This document shows positions 1 through 8,377 of a stretch of 64,000 bases of DNA, one piece after another; the first letter of the stretch is position 1; each line of letters begins with the position of its first letter. Position numbers and translations under genes: made by a program. Under the pieces are notes generated by a model that ran no database searches, was not told the origin of the DNA, and saw nothing but the letters and a program-made list of their open reading frames with translations. The DNA comes from AP-15 sp963833745. Lineage in GTDB: Bacteria; Pseudomonadota; Alphaproteobacteria; ATCC43930; CGMCC-115725. The DNA lies in assembly GCA_963833745.1 (NCBI GenBank), contig CAWHZD010000004.1, positions 248,001 through 312,000 of the forward strand, written 5' to 3'.

Positions 1-93
1 ACCCCCATGCGAACCGACGGACAAAGCCCGCATCAGCGACGGATCATCGCTGGCACCAAATAGCGGCAAAAAATTGGCAGTGTCGCCCTCGAC

Positions 94-1168
94 TTAACGA
101 ATCGATTCGGAGCAAGCGCCGTCGGGTTTGCGGCGGTAGCTCAGCACTTTCGAAAAGTAGGCGGGGAAACGCCCGGCGGCGCTAAAGCCTGAACCCATCA
201 GCCGGTCGAGATCCTCGCGCAAATAGCTCGCGTAATACGGCTCGTGAAACGCCGCGGGGAACGAATTGAGCATTGCGTCGTAATCGGGCTCGTCGCCGGT
301 CTGCAGCGAGTTCGACCAGGATCAGGGTCCCGCCCGGCCCCAGCACGCGGCGAATTTCCGCGGCCACGGCGCAGCGAACCCCTGGCGGCAGCTCGTGGAG
401 GAGATAGACGCAGGTGACAACGTCGAATTCGCCGTCCGCGAACGGTGTCGCCTCGGCTGTCGCTTCGACAAACCGGGTGCGCGACCAAGGTGCCAGGGCG
501 CGCCTGGCGACCGCGAGATAATAAGGCGACAAGTCGAGCCCGGTGACCGACAGACGCGGCCAGTTGGTCTTGACCTCGCGCAGAAAGCTGCCGGTGCCGC
601 AAGCGAGGTCGAGCAGCCGCGGCATCCGGCGTTGTTTCGCTCGACATTCGGCGAGCGCCTGCCGCAACGGCACCAGCGCCTGGCGCCGCATCGCCGCCGC
701 CCCGCCGCCGAACAGCACCTCGACCTGATGATCATAGCGTTCGGCCGAGGCGGCGCTCAGATAGCCGTCGCTCTGGAAATGGAAGTTCTGCAGGTAATAG
801 CGCGGGTAGGGGCCGGGCGGCGGGTCGTCGAGCCGGCGGTTATTGTGTTCACCGTGCCTGCGGTCGTCGACAGCGGCAAGATCGGCAAAGAAATCGAGCG
901 CGCGGCGCACCGCTGCAACCGGCCCGCCAGGACCATGGGCCGGCGGCGCGTAACAGCCGGCCTCGATGTTGCGCCAGTCCTGCTCGAACAACGCGCGCAG
1001 GTCGCCGAGGATGCGCTGCCGGTCCGGCATCGGGCGCCCGCGCAATTCCGCGGGCACTGGCACCGGACGGCTCAGCCGTGCCGCCAGCAGCTTCTGGCCA
1101 AAGAACCAGCCGACCCGCGCCGCCTGGGCGGTGTCAAAGGCGAGCTTGTCGACAGCGGTCACCATCAT
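94..1168 (-). pseudogene. Class I SAM-dependent methyltransferase, single-base frameshift
   Basis: Probable small-molecule or quinone-type methyltransferase transferring a methyl group from SAM. From the ATG at 1168 the protein reads through an N-terminal extension of about 180 residues into a Rossmann methyltransferase with motif I LDLACGTGSFL, an acidic GLDLS strand and a post-motif GGTLILVE strand. After that strand the frame becomes arginine-rich nonsense ending at 182. Removing one T of the TT pair at 311-312 (plus strand) gives VDSLQTGDEPDYDAML, then AFHEPYYASYL, and ends at a stop at 94-96, a normal tail for this family, about 357 residues in total. The reading frame is otherwise clean, so an assembly indel is as likely as a real mutation. 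Its upstream side carries an 18-bp tandem repeat. The substrate is not predictable from sequence. Confidence 0.8.
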
Positions 1169-1193
1169 CCGGCAGCAGTTATTCTTTCACCTC

Positions 1194-1279
1194 GGATCCG
1201 CAAGGCCGGTCGGATCCGCAAGGCCGGTCGGATCCGCAAGGCCGGTCGGATCCGCAAGGCCGGTCGGATTCGCAAGGCC
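1194..1279. repeat. 18-bp tandem repeat, four perfect copies plus a partial fifth
   Basis: The unit ggatccgcaaggccggtc occurs four times without mismatch at 1194, 1212, 1230 and 1248. A fifth, shortened copy starts at 1266 with one change (ggattcgc). It lies about 25 bp upstream of the methyltransferase start (1168, minus strand) and downstream of nothing else, so it sits in that gene's leader or promoter. Each unit contains the palindrome ggatcc. It could be a slippage expansion or a multi-site operator; nothing in the sequence decides this. Confidence 0.9.
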
Positions 1280-1361
1280 GCGGCGCGCGGCGCCCGGTGG
1301 GACAGGAGTTGCGCCCGATCCGCGTTGCCCGGGCAGAGAGCTGCCATAGCCAACCCGCAGA

Positions 1362-2513
1362 TTACGCCGACGCGCGCACCACCGCGGCCCGCCGCTCTTT
1401 GGCCTCGAAGTGTGGGATCACCTGCTCACCGAAGAGGCGAATGGTGTTGAGCACCTCCTGGTGCCGCGCCGGCCCGATGGCGCACAGCAGAAACACTTCT
1501 TCGATACCCAGGGCTTCGTACATTTCGAGAAACCGGATGCAGTCGGCCGGCGTGCCGACGCAGAATTTGGTGCCTTGCTCACACACCTCCTGGGGCGTGG
1601 GCTCCCCCGGATGCGGCCCGCTGGCAAGGCGTTGGTCGCGTGCGTAATAGCCCTGGTAATCCGGCGGCACTGTGCTCGGGTCATAGTCGCGCCACACCAG
1701 CCGGGCGCGCTCGCGCTGCTGCTCGAGATACCAGCCCACGAGTTCGGTGCCGCGCCCGGCGACAGCCTGCGGATCTTCGTGGCAGTAGCCTGCGGTCATC
1801 AGCGCGGTATGGCGGTTGGGCTCAGCCCCGTTGCCCAAGGCGGTGTTGCCCGAGGCCGCCGTCCGCAGCGCGTCCTGATACAGCGCCATCAGCTGCCGGA
1901 CGCGATCCGGACCGCCTTCGCTGCCGAACAGCCCGCCCATCCCCAGGCTGCCGGTCTGCCGCGCCGTCTCGTCGCTGCCGCAGGCGGACCACAGCGGCGG
2001 ATGCGGCTGCTGCACCGGTTTTGGAAGAACCTCGCGGCGAGGGATCTGATAGTAGGTCCCCTCATACGAGATTTCCTGTTGGGTCCAGATGCGCGGCAGC
2101 ACGTCGGCAAATTCCTGCCACATGCCGCGGGTGTCCTGCAGGTCCGACCCGTACGGCGTCAGCTGGTAGGGATACCCGGTTCGGCCGAGGCCGACATCGA
2201 CGCGGCCGCGGCTCAGGATGTCGAGGGTCGCCATGCGCGCCGCCACGTGCAGCGGGTGGTGGATCGGGGCCAGGACCACGCCGACGCCGAGGCGGATGCG
2301 GCTGGTGCGCTGACTGACTGCCGCAAGGGTCAGGTCGGGGGCGCTGTTGTGCGACCACACCGGACGAAAGTGATGCTCCGAAAACCACACGCTCGCAAAG
2401 CCCTGCTGCTCGGCATACGGAATTTGCTCCAGGGCTTCATGGATGCGCTGGGATTCACTGGATGGGGTCCAGGGTTTGGGCACCTGAATCTGGTAAAACA
2501 GACCAATCCTCAT
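1362..2513 (-). CDS. LLM class flavin-dependent oxidoreductase (luciferase-like)
   Basis: Bacterial luciferase-like TIM-barrel monooxygenase or reductase using FMN or F420. The N-terminus MRIGLFYQIQVPKPW begins directly at the first beta strand. It is followed by the family segments FASVWFSEHHF (near residue 40), RIRLGVGVVLAPIHHPL and GRVDVGLGRTGYP, and the C-terminal part contains FCVGTPADCIRFLEMYEALGIEE. Length about 383 residues is normal for the family. An earlier ATG at 2573 exists, but the ATG at 2513 is preceded by aaggagg with a 7-nt spacer and matches where family members begin. It is transcribed in the same direction as the upstream-located methyltransferase but is separated from it by about 190 bp including the tandem repeat. 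The substrate is unknown. Confidence 0.9.
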   Translation of the reverse strand: MRIGLFYQIQVPKPWTPSSESQRIHEALEQIPYAEQQGFASVWFSEHHFRPVWSHNSAPDLTLAAVSQRTSRIRLGVGVVLAPIHHPLHVAARMATLDILSRGRVDVGLGRTGYPYQLTPYGSDLQDTRGMWQEFADVLPRIWTQQEISYEGTYYQIPRREVLPKPVQQPHPPLWSACGSDETARQTGSLGMGGLFGSEGGPDRVRQLMALYQDALRTAASGNTALGNGAEPNRHTALMTAGYCHEDPQAVAGRGTELVGWYLEQQRERARLVWRDYDPSTVPPDYQGYYARDQRLASGPHPGEPTPQEVCEQGTKFCVGTPADCIRFLEMYEALGIEEVFLLCAIGPARHQEVLNTIRLFGEQVIPHFEAKERRAAVVRASA

Positions 2514-2912
2514 GGGACCGCCTCCTTGATTGCAATAGGAAGACTGGATCGACGAGCAATACGGGTCGTCCATCCGTTGTTACTGCCGGCCGGGATCGAG
2601 CAGCGATCAGATTTTGCTTCGCCAGAAGGCCTGTCAACAGAGGTCGTCAGCATTGTCAGAGGACCACCGGGCTTGGCGCCCGATGCGCCTTGGCGATTGA
2701 CAACCCGGAGCGAGGTCACCATCCTGCGGCCGTTCAAAGGTGATGGAGTTCACCTTGTAACCGCCCTCGGGGCTGATGACTCCTTCCCAACCGTTTTGCG
2801 GACGGCAGGAGCATACATGAGCGACCCCGGCGGCCCCCCAGGAAAAGTAGCACTTCCCGCCCGTGCGTGCTGCGGCTGAAGCGATGCGGTCGCCCGCGGT
2901 AGGGTGCGCGGC
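2514..2912. other. Intergenic region between divergent LLM oxidoreductase and hyf-like operon
   Basis: About 400 bp separating two divergently transcribed units, so it must hold both promoters. I could not pick out convincing -35/-10 boxes. Short open frames exist on both strands but none has a ribosome site or a recognisable product. Confidence 0.5.
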
Positions 2913-3860
2913 ATGAGCGCGCGAGACATCCTCCTCCAAATTGCCCAAGTGGCGACGGTGCTGGTCCTGGCGCCGCTGATCCAGGGCATCATCGTACAGT
3001 TCGAGGAGCGCGTGCAGCGGTCGCAGGGGCCCGGAATTTTCCAACCCTATCGCGACCTGTGGAAGCTCTTTCACAAGCAGATCGTCGTGCCGCAGACGGC
3101 CTCGTGGCTGTTCTGGGTAACCCCGATCGTGGCCTTTACCTGCATGCTGGCGGTCCCGATCCTGATCCCGGTGCTGACCAATTTTCCGCTGCCGGAATCG
3201 GACATGGGGGACATCCTCGGCGGCGGCTTCATCCTCACTCTCGGCTCGTTCATGGTCATCCTCGCCGGCCTCGATACCTCGAGCGCCTATGGCGGCATCG
3301 GCTCGAGCCGGGCAGTGATGGTGTCGATCCTCGCCGAGCCCACCCTGATCCTGGTGTTCGTCGGCATCACCCTGCTGGCGAAGGCGATGCTGCCTTTTGT
3401 CGTCAACCATCTTCTGGTTTCGAGTTGGCCGGTCTATTGGAGCCCGGCACACCTCTTTCTCGTCGCCGCCTTCTTCATTCTGCTGCTGGTCGAGACCGAT
3501 CGCATGCCGATCCACTCGAGCACCCACATCGAGGTCTACATGATCGAGGAGGGTCGAATTCTCGAGTATTCCGGTCCGTTGCTGGCACTGCTCAAATGGG
3601 CTTCGGCCATGAAGCAGTTCATCCTCTACACGATCTTCTCCAATGTGCTCCTCCTGCCTTGGGGCCTGTCGATCGAAGGCACCGCGATCGGCGCGCTCGG
3701 GGCTGCCGCCGGGCTTATCGTTAAGTTCGTGATCGTCGCCTGCGTCGTCGTCTTCGTCGAGACCGCACAATCGCGTTTACGCTTCTATCGCTATCAAGAA
3801 CCCCTCGCCGCGTCTTTTCTCTTGGCGGTGCTGTCGATCGTCGGCACCCAGCTGGGCTGA
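2913..3860 (+). CDS. Membrane subunit H of Ehr/Hyf-type complex (HyfC/NuoH-like)
   Basis: Integral membrane subunit equivalent to HyfC/HycD and NuoH, the heel subunit connecting the peripheral arm to the ion-pumping subunits. About 315 residues with roughly eight hydrophobic helices. Family signatures are the cytoplasmic stretch GPGIFQPYRDLWKLFHKQ near residue 40, GSSRAVMVSILAEPT near 135 and the acidic VETDRMPIHSSTHIEV segment near 195, which corresponds to the quinone-cavity loop of NuoH. ATG 2913 is preferred over the in-frame GTG 2904 because aggg lies 8 nt upstream of it. It opens a six-gene plus-strand operon with gaps or overlaps of only a few bases. Confidence 0.92.
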   Translation: MSARDILLQIAQVATVLVLAPLIQGIIVQFEERVQRSQGPGIFQPYRDLWKLFHKQIVVPQTASWLFWVTPIVAFTCMLAVPILIPVLTNFPLPESDMGDILGGGFILTLGSFMVILAGLDTSSAYGGIGSSRAVMVSILAEPTLILVFVGITLLAKAMLPFVVNHLLVSSWPVYWSPAHLFLVAAFFILLLVETDRMPIHSSTHIEVYMIEEGRILEYSGPLLALLKWASAMKQFILYTIFSNVLLLPWGLSIEGTAIGALGAAAGLIVKFVIVACVVVFVETAQSRLRFYRYQEPLAASFLLAVLSIVGTQLG

Positions 3861-3864
3861 CGCC

Positions 3865-4545
3865 GTGCTGATCCAGCATCTCGATCCGCTCGCGTCATCC
3901 TTGTTCAGCCTGTTGGCGATTGCCTGCCTGCTGTTGTCGTTTGTCATGCTCGGATCACGCTGGCTCAAGAATTATCTCTACGCCTTCGCCGCCGAGTCGT
4001 GGATCATTGCCGCGCTGTCGGCAGCGGTCGCCTATTACGGCAACTATCCAGAGCTGTATCTGATAGCGATCCTCACCTTGTTGTTTCGCGGCCTGTTTTT
4101 GCCGTATTTGATTTGGCGGATCATTCGACGCCACGATGTCGGTCGCGAAATTCATGTGATTCTGCAACCCAGCACCAGCCTCGTCGTCGGTGCGTTCTTT
4201 GTCGTGTTCGCCTTGTCGGTGTCGGTCCGCGTCGCCGCCGAGTTTCACCTGCAGCTCCCCGTCGCGGTGCTGGCGCTCACGGTGATGCTGTCGATGAAGC
4301 TGATCGGGTTTCTGATGCTCGCAGCTCGTTACGAGGCGGTCAGCCAGGTTCTGGGGTTGCTCGTGCTCGAGAACGGGATCTTTCTCGGCTCCCAGATCCT
4401 GGTGCCGGGCATGCCGCTGCTGATCGAGCTGGTCATCCTGTTCGACCTGCTGATCATCGTGGCCTGTTTTGGGGTGCTCGTCGGGTTCCTGATGACGCGC
4501 GTCGGGACGACGAGCACCCTCGATTTAAAGAGGCTTGTCGGTTGA
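3865..4545 (+). CDS. HyfE-like membrane subunit (NuoK-related)
   Basis: Hydrophobic protein of 226 residues with about seven membrane helices, resembling HyfE of hydrogenase-4, whose C-terminal half is related to NuoK and MrpC. It should sit between the H-like subunit and the antiporter-like subunits in the membrane arm. Two glutamates inside the membrane (in FAAESWIIAAL and LVLENGIFLGS) fit proton-path residues of this family. It starts at a GTG at 3865, only 4 nt after the preceding stop, and its stop overlaps the first possible start of the next gene (TTGA). Confidence 0.88.
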   Translation: MLIQHLDPLASSLFSLLAIACLLLSFVMLGSRWLKNYLYAFAAESWIIAALSAAVAYYGNYPELYLIAILTLLFRGLFLPYLIWRIIRRHDVGREIHVILQPSTSLVVGAFFVVFALSVSVRVAAEFHLQLPVAVLALTVMLSMKLIGFLMLAARYEAVSQVLGLLVLENGIFLGSQILVPGMPLLIELVILFDLLIIVACFGVLVGFLMTRVGTTSTLDLKRLVG

Positions 4546-4586
4546 CGGCCGGGGGAGTGACGGCCGGGGGGTTGACAGCCGGGGGT
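4542..4586 (+). repeat. 15-bp tandem repeat (three imperfect copies) at the hyfE/hyfF junction
   Basis: Three consecutive 15-bp units at 4542, 4557 and 4572 read ttgacggccggggga, gtgacggccgggggg and ttgacagccgggggt. Each begins with a possible start codon (TTG, GTG, TTG) in the same frame as the following gene, so the encoded N-terminus would be a TAGG-type pentapeptide repeat. The run also contains the stop of the preceding gene. Confidence 0.85.
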
Positions 4587-6053
4587 GCGACGATCGGTTG
4601 GCTGCTGCTGGCGCTCTGCCTTGCCCCGCTGGCGGCGGTGACCGGCTGCCTCGTGCTACGCTCTGCGCGCATCTGCGAGGCCTTCAACGCCGTTGCCAGT
4701 GCGGTGTCGTTTGGCTGCGCGCTGGCGCTGGCGTTGCTTGTCGACGGGCGGGAGATGCTGTTCTGGGGTGACTACGTCATCATCGACAGAGCCGCGGCGT
4801 GGATCGTCCTGTGCACGTCGATCGTCTACCTCCTCGCCTCGCTTTATGCCATTGGCTATATGCGGCTGCTGAACGAGGATGAACGGCTGTTCAGGTTTTA
4901 TGCGCTGTTTGCCGGGTTTGGCCTGACCACATTGGTCGGGCCGCTGATGAACAACATCGGCATCTACTGGATTGCGATCGAACTCACCACCCTGGTCAGC
5001 ACGTTCCTCGTCGCTTTCGAACGCGTCGCCGAAAGCATGGAGGCGGCGTGGAAATACATCATGGTGGTTTCTGCCGGGATCAGTTTGGCGCTTCTCGGCA
5101 CAGTGCTCTTTTACTGGGCTGGCAGCTTCGTCCTCGGGCCGACTTATCAGATGACCTGGGCGGTGCTGACCAAGGCGGCGCCGGAGATGAACCCGGTCCT
5201 TGTGCTTCTCGCCTTCCTGCTGGTGCTCGTGGGCTTTGGCACCAAGGTCGGCTTGGCGCCGATGCACAGCTGGCTGCCGGACGCCCATAGCGAAGCCCCG
5301 GCGCCCGTGTCCGCAATGTTGTCCGGGGCGCTGCTGAACACGGCGATGATCGGGATCGTTCGATTTCTGAGGATCACCAGGGCTGCCGATCTCGGGCAGC
5401 TGCCGCAGCTGGCCCTGGTGGCATTCGGTGCGCTGTCTCTGCTGGTCGGTGCGTTGTTCATCGTCCGCCAGCACGGCATCAAGCGGCTAATGGCGTATTC
5501 GAGCATCGAGCATATGGGTGTCGTGGCGCTCGGCTTCGGCTTCGGCGGTCCACTCGGTGTCGGCGGCGCGCTCTATCACATGCTCAATCATTCGCTGAAC
5601 AAGTCCCTGATGTTCTTTGGCGCGGGCAATATGATGCGCGCCTACGGGACGAAGGAGATTTTGCAGATCAACGGCGTCAGCCGACACTTTCCGGTCCAGG
5701 GCGCCCTATGGCTCGCCGGCGCCGTCGCCATCACCGGAGCCCCGCCCTTCGGGCTGTTCTTGAGCGAATTTACGATCATGCGCGCCGGGTTGACGCCATC
5801 CTTCTCCTGGGCGGTCTACGTTATGGCGATCCTGTTGATCGTGATCTTCATCGGGTTCATGAACCACTTTCGCGCCATGTATTATTGCCCGCCCTCCGGC
5901 GACCCGGCGCCACCCGGCGAGGTGAGCGCCTGGTGCGCCGCACCGATGTGGTTGGCGCTGGCGCCGCTCCTGGTGCTGGGCCTGTGGTGGCCGGCGGAGG
6001 TTTGGTCCTATCTGACATCGATCGCGCAGTCGCTGTCGCCGGGCGCGCCGTGA
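4542..6053 (+). CDS. Antiporter-like proton-translocating subunit (HyfF/NuoN-like)
   Basis: Complex I-type antiporter-like subunit of about 503 residues with some fourteen helices. Helix 7-8 region GFGTKVGLAPMHSWLPDAHSEAP contains the conserved lysine and the HSWLPDAH motif; the helix 5 glutamate lies in YWIAIELTTL; later KRLMAYSSIEHMG and LNHSLNKSLMFFGAG are hallmark segments. This is the HyfF position, next to the H-like and E-like subunits. Start choice is uncertain: TTG 4542 has aaagagg 8 nt upstream and overlaps the previous stop, while GTG 4557 and TTG 4572 are alternatives inside the 15-bp repeat. The stop overlaps the next start as GTGA. Confidence 0.93.
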   Translation: MTAGGVTAGGLTAGGATIGWLLLALCLAPLAAVTGCLVLRSARICEAFNAVASAVSFGCALALALLVDGREMLFWGDYVIIDRAAAWIVLCTSIVYLLASLYAIGYMRLLNEDERLFRFYALFAGFGLTTLVGPLMNNIGIYWIAIELTTLVSTFLVAFERVAESMEAAWKYIMVVSAGISLALLGTVLFYWAGSFVLGPTYQMTWAVLTKAAPEMNPVLVLLAFLLVLVGFGTKVGLAPMHSWLPDAHSEAPAPVSAMLSGALLNTAMIGIVRFLRITRAADLGQLPQLALVAFGALSLLVGALFIVRQHGIKRLMAYSSIEHMGVVALGFGFGGPLGVGGALYHMLNHSLNKSLMFFGAGNMMRAYGTKEILQINGVSRHFPVQGALWLAGAVAITGAPPFGLFLSEFTIMRAGLTPSFSWAVYVMAILLIVIFIGFMNHFRAMYYCPPSGDPAPPGEVSAWCAAPMWLALAPLLVLGLWWPAEVWSYLTSIAQSLSPGAP

Positions 6054-7559
6054 CCACCGTCTCGGAGAGCAGCGCCACGGGGATCGAGATCATCCCGATC
6101 GAACCCGATGGTCTGCCCGCAGCCGTGAGCGAGGTGATCCAGGCTGGCGGCCGGATGCAGATGGCCTATGCCTGGCATAACGGTGCCGGCGACATCGAGC
6201 TGCGCTATCTCGGCAATTACGGCCAGACGGACGATTTCTTTATCTGGCGATGCAGTCCTCGGGGACCGGTTCCCAGCATCGCCGCGATCAGCCCTCTGCT
6301 CGGCTGGTACGAGCGCGAAATCGCCGATCTGTTCGGCGTGGAGTTCCACGGTCGGCCCGAACCATATCGGCTGGTCCTCCACGAGGGCGTGCATCCGGCC
6401 CTGCCACCCTTCGACCCGGGATATCCGGCCGACACGATGCTGCCCTTCGAGCCCGCGGATGGAGGGCTGCCGGAAGTCGCGGGCGCCGACGTCCAGCGGC
6501 TGCCTTTCGGACCGGTGCGCGCCGACGTGGTGGAATTGGCCGAGCTGATCTTTTTCTACGTCGGCGAGCACATTCTCCATCTTCATCCTCAGCTTTTCTT
6601 CAAGCACCGCGGCATGGAACGGCGCTTCGAGGGCCGTTCGCTCACGAGCGCGGTCGTGTTGGCGGAACGCGTGTCGGGGGTCGGCAGCTTCTGCCATGCG
6701 CTCGCCTTCTGCCAAGCGGTCGAGCACGCCGCCGGCTGCGTCGTGCCGCTGCGCGCCCGCCTGCTGCGTTCCCTGCTTGCCGAGCTCGAACGGCTTTACA
6801 ACCACCTTCACTATCTCGGCCATTTGTCGCATACGACGACACTCAAAGTCGGCGAAGCCGAGGGCAAGCTCCTGGAGGAGCGTGCCAAGCAGATCAACGG
6901 GCGCCTGACCGGGAGCCGCTTTCTGCGCAGCTTGCTGATCCCGGGCGGCCTGCGCCGCGACCTCGATCCGAAACCATGGTTGAACAGTGAGCTCGAACAG
7001 CTGCACCGGGAGATCGCGACCTATGTCACGATGCTGGAAAATACGAACAGCCATTTGGACCGTCTGATTACCACCGGAACCCTCCCTCCCGGGATTGCCT
7101 TCGATCAGGGGGCAACGGGGCCCGTCCAGCGCGCCTCAAATTTCGACCGTGATCTGCGGCGGGACCACCCCTACGCCGCCTATGACGCGTTGCCCGTTGC
7201 CGTGCCCGTCAGGACGAACGGCGACGCCCATGCCCGCGCCCAGGTGCGCATTGCCGAAATCGACGCCAGCATTGGGCTGATCCAGCGAGTTCCTGCGCTT
7301 GCTCGCCGAGGGGCCGGTACGCGCCGATTGCGCACCCTCCCCGCATTCTGAAGGTCTTGGATGGGTGGAATCACCGCGCGGCTCGCTGTTTTACGCGGTC
7401 CATGTCGGCGGCGACGGCACACTATCGCGGGTAAAGATCAAATCGCCCTCCTTCTCCAACTGGCGGGTTTTCCCGTTCACCGTCCACGACAGCAACATGA
7501 TGGACTACGCCATCAACGAGGCGAGCTTTGGCCTCACTGTCGCGGGGTGCGACCGCTAG
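6050..7559 (+). pseudogene. HyfG/NuoCD-like large subunit lacking NiFe ligands (Ehr type), single-base frameshift
   Basis: Fusion of a NuoC-like domain (residues 1 to about 150, with GWYEREIADLFGVEFHGRPE) and a NuoD/hydrogenase large-subunit-like domain containing FKHRGMERRFEG. In hydrogenases the first nickel motif is CxxC; here residues 208-212 read VSGVG, so both cysteines are replaced. The C-terminal CxxC is also absent: the end reads EASFGLTVAGCDR. The protein therefore cannot carry a standard NiFe centre and fits the Ehr family. The frame breaks near 7290: an extra T in the TT at 7290-7291 sends the protein to a stop at 7351, while removing it gives RVLRLLAEGPVRADC and continues to the natural end at 7559, about 502 residues. 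It starts at GTG 6050, overlapping hyfF. Confidence 0.9.
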
Positions 7560-7567
7560 GGGGGCGC

Positions 7568-8377
7568 ATGCCGCTTTGGACATTCTTTGGCCTGAAAAAG
7601 GGAAAGGCCACGACCCCTTGGCCGGGGCGCGACCAGCAAACCGGCCAGGAAGGCGTTCTCGGAATGCCACGGTTCCAGCCGCAGCAATGTGCGCCGTCGT
7701 GTGACGAATGCGCCGCCGTTTGTCCCACTGCGGCGATCTCGGTTCAGTCCGACCAATCCGGCAAAGATCGGCTCGAGGTGGATTACGGGCGTTGCGTCGT
7801 TTGCCAGCTGTGCGTGGAGGTGTGTCCGGCGGGTGCCGCGACGGCATCCTTCGACTGGGCCTTTGGTGCCCGCGAGCGATCCGACTTGGTGACGTCGGGC
7901 GGCGGCGCTGCCCGGGCGGCAAAGCACAGCGACACGCAATCCCGCGCCGGTTTTCGCCGCAGCCTTCATATCCGCCACGTTGACGCGGGGTCCTGCAATG
8001 GCTGCGAGTCCGAACTGCAAGCGCTGAACAACCCGTTCTACAATCTACACCGGCTCGGGATCTTCTTCACCCCATCGCCGCGTTTTGCCGACCTGCTCTT
8101 GGTCACGGGCCCCGTCACCTATGCGATGCGCGACCCGCTGCGGCGGACTTATGAAGGCATGCCGGAACCGCGTTGGGTAATGGCGGTCGGGACCTGCGCG
8201 GTTTCGGGCGGCGTCGCCGGCGGCGGATATGCCTGCGCGAACGGTCTGGAAGGGGTTCTCCCCGTCGATCTGTATTTGCCGGGATGTCCACCCAATCCCG
8301 CCGCCGTGATCCAGGCGTTGCTGATGTTTCTCGACCGCCTGCCGCAACGGCCGAAGGCAGGGCGCCTTGTCGACTGA
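7568..8377 (+). CDS. Fused 2[4Fe-4S] ferredoxin / NuoB-like subunit (HyfH-HyfI type)
   Basis: A 269-residue electron-transfer subunit that joins two normally separate parts. The N-terminal third carries two cysteine clusters, CAPSCDECAAVCP and CVVCQLCVEVCP, as in NuoI/HyfH with two [4Fe-4S] clusters. The remainder is a NuoB/HyfI small-subunit domain with GSCNGCESEL, VGTCAVSGG and LPGCPPNP, giving the four cysteines of the proximal N2-type cluster. All iron-sulfur ligands are thus intact although the partner large subunit has lost its NiFe ligands. ATG 7568 lies 8 nt after the corrected end of the large-subunit gene; the 3' end overlaps the next gene by 11 nt. Confidence 0.92.
   Translation: MPLWTFFGLKKGKATTPWPGRDQQTGQEGVLGMPRFQPQQCAPSCDECAAVCPTAAISVQSDQSGKDRLEVDYGRCVVCQLCVEVCPAGAATASFDWAFGARERSDLVTSGGGAARAAKHSDTQSRAGFRRSLHIRHVDAGSCNGCESELQALNNPFYNLHRLGIFFTPSPRFADLLLVTGPVTYAMRDPLRRTYEGMPEPRWVMAVGTCAVSGGVAGGGYACANGLEGVLPVDLYLPGCPPNPAAVIQALLMFLDRLPQRPKAGRLVD

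Noticed and set aside
1194..1279. CRISPR array
   Set aside because: The repeats are directly adjacent with no spacers.
2634..3770. Minus-strand frame opposite hyfC
   Set aside because: Composition of Asp, Arg, Gln and His repeats is what the complement of a membrane protein gene produces.
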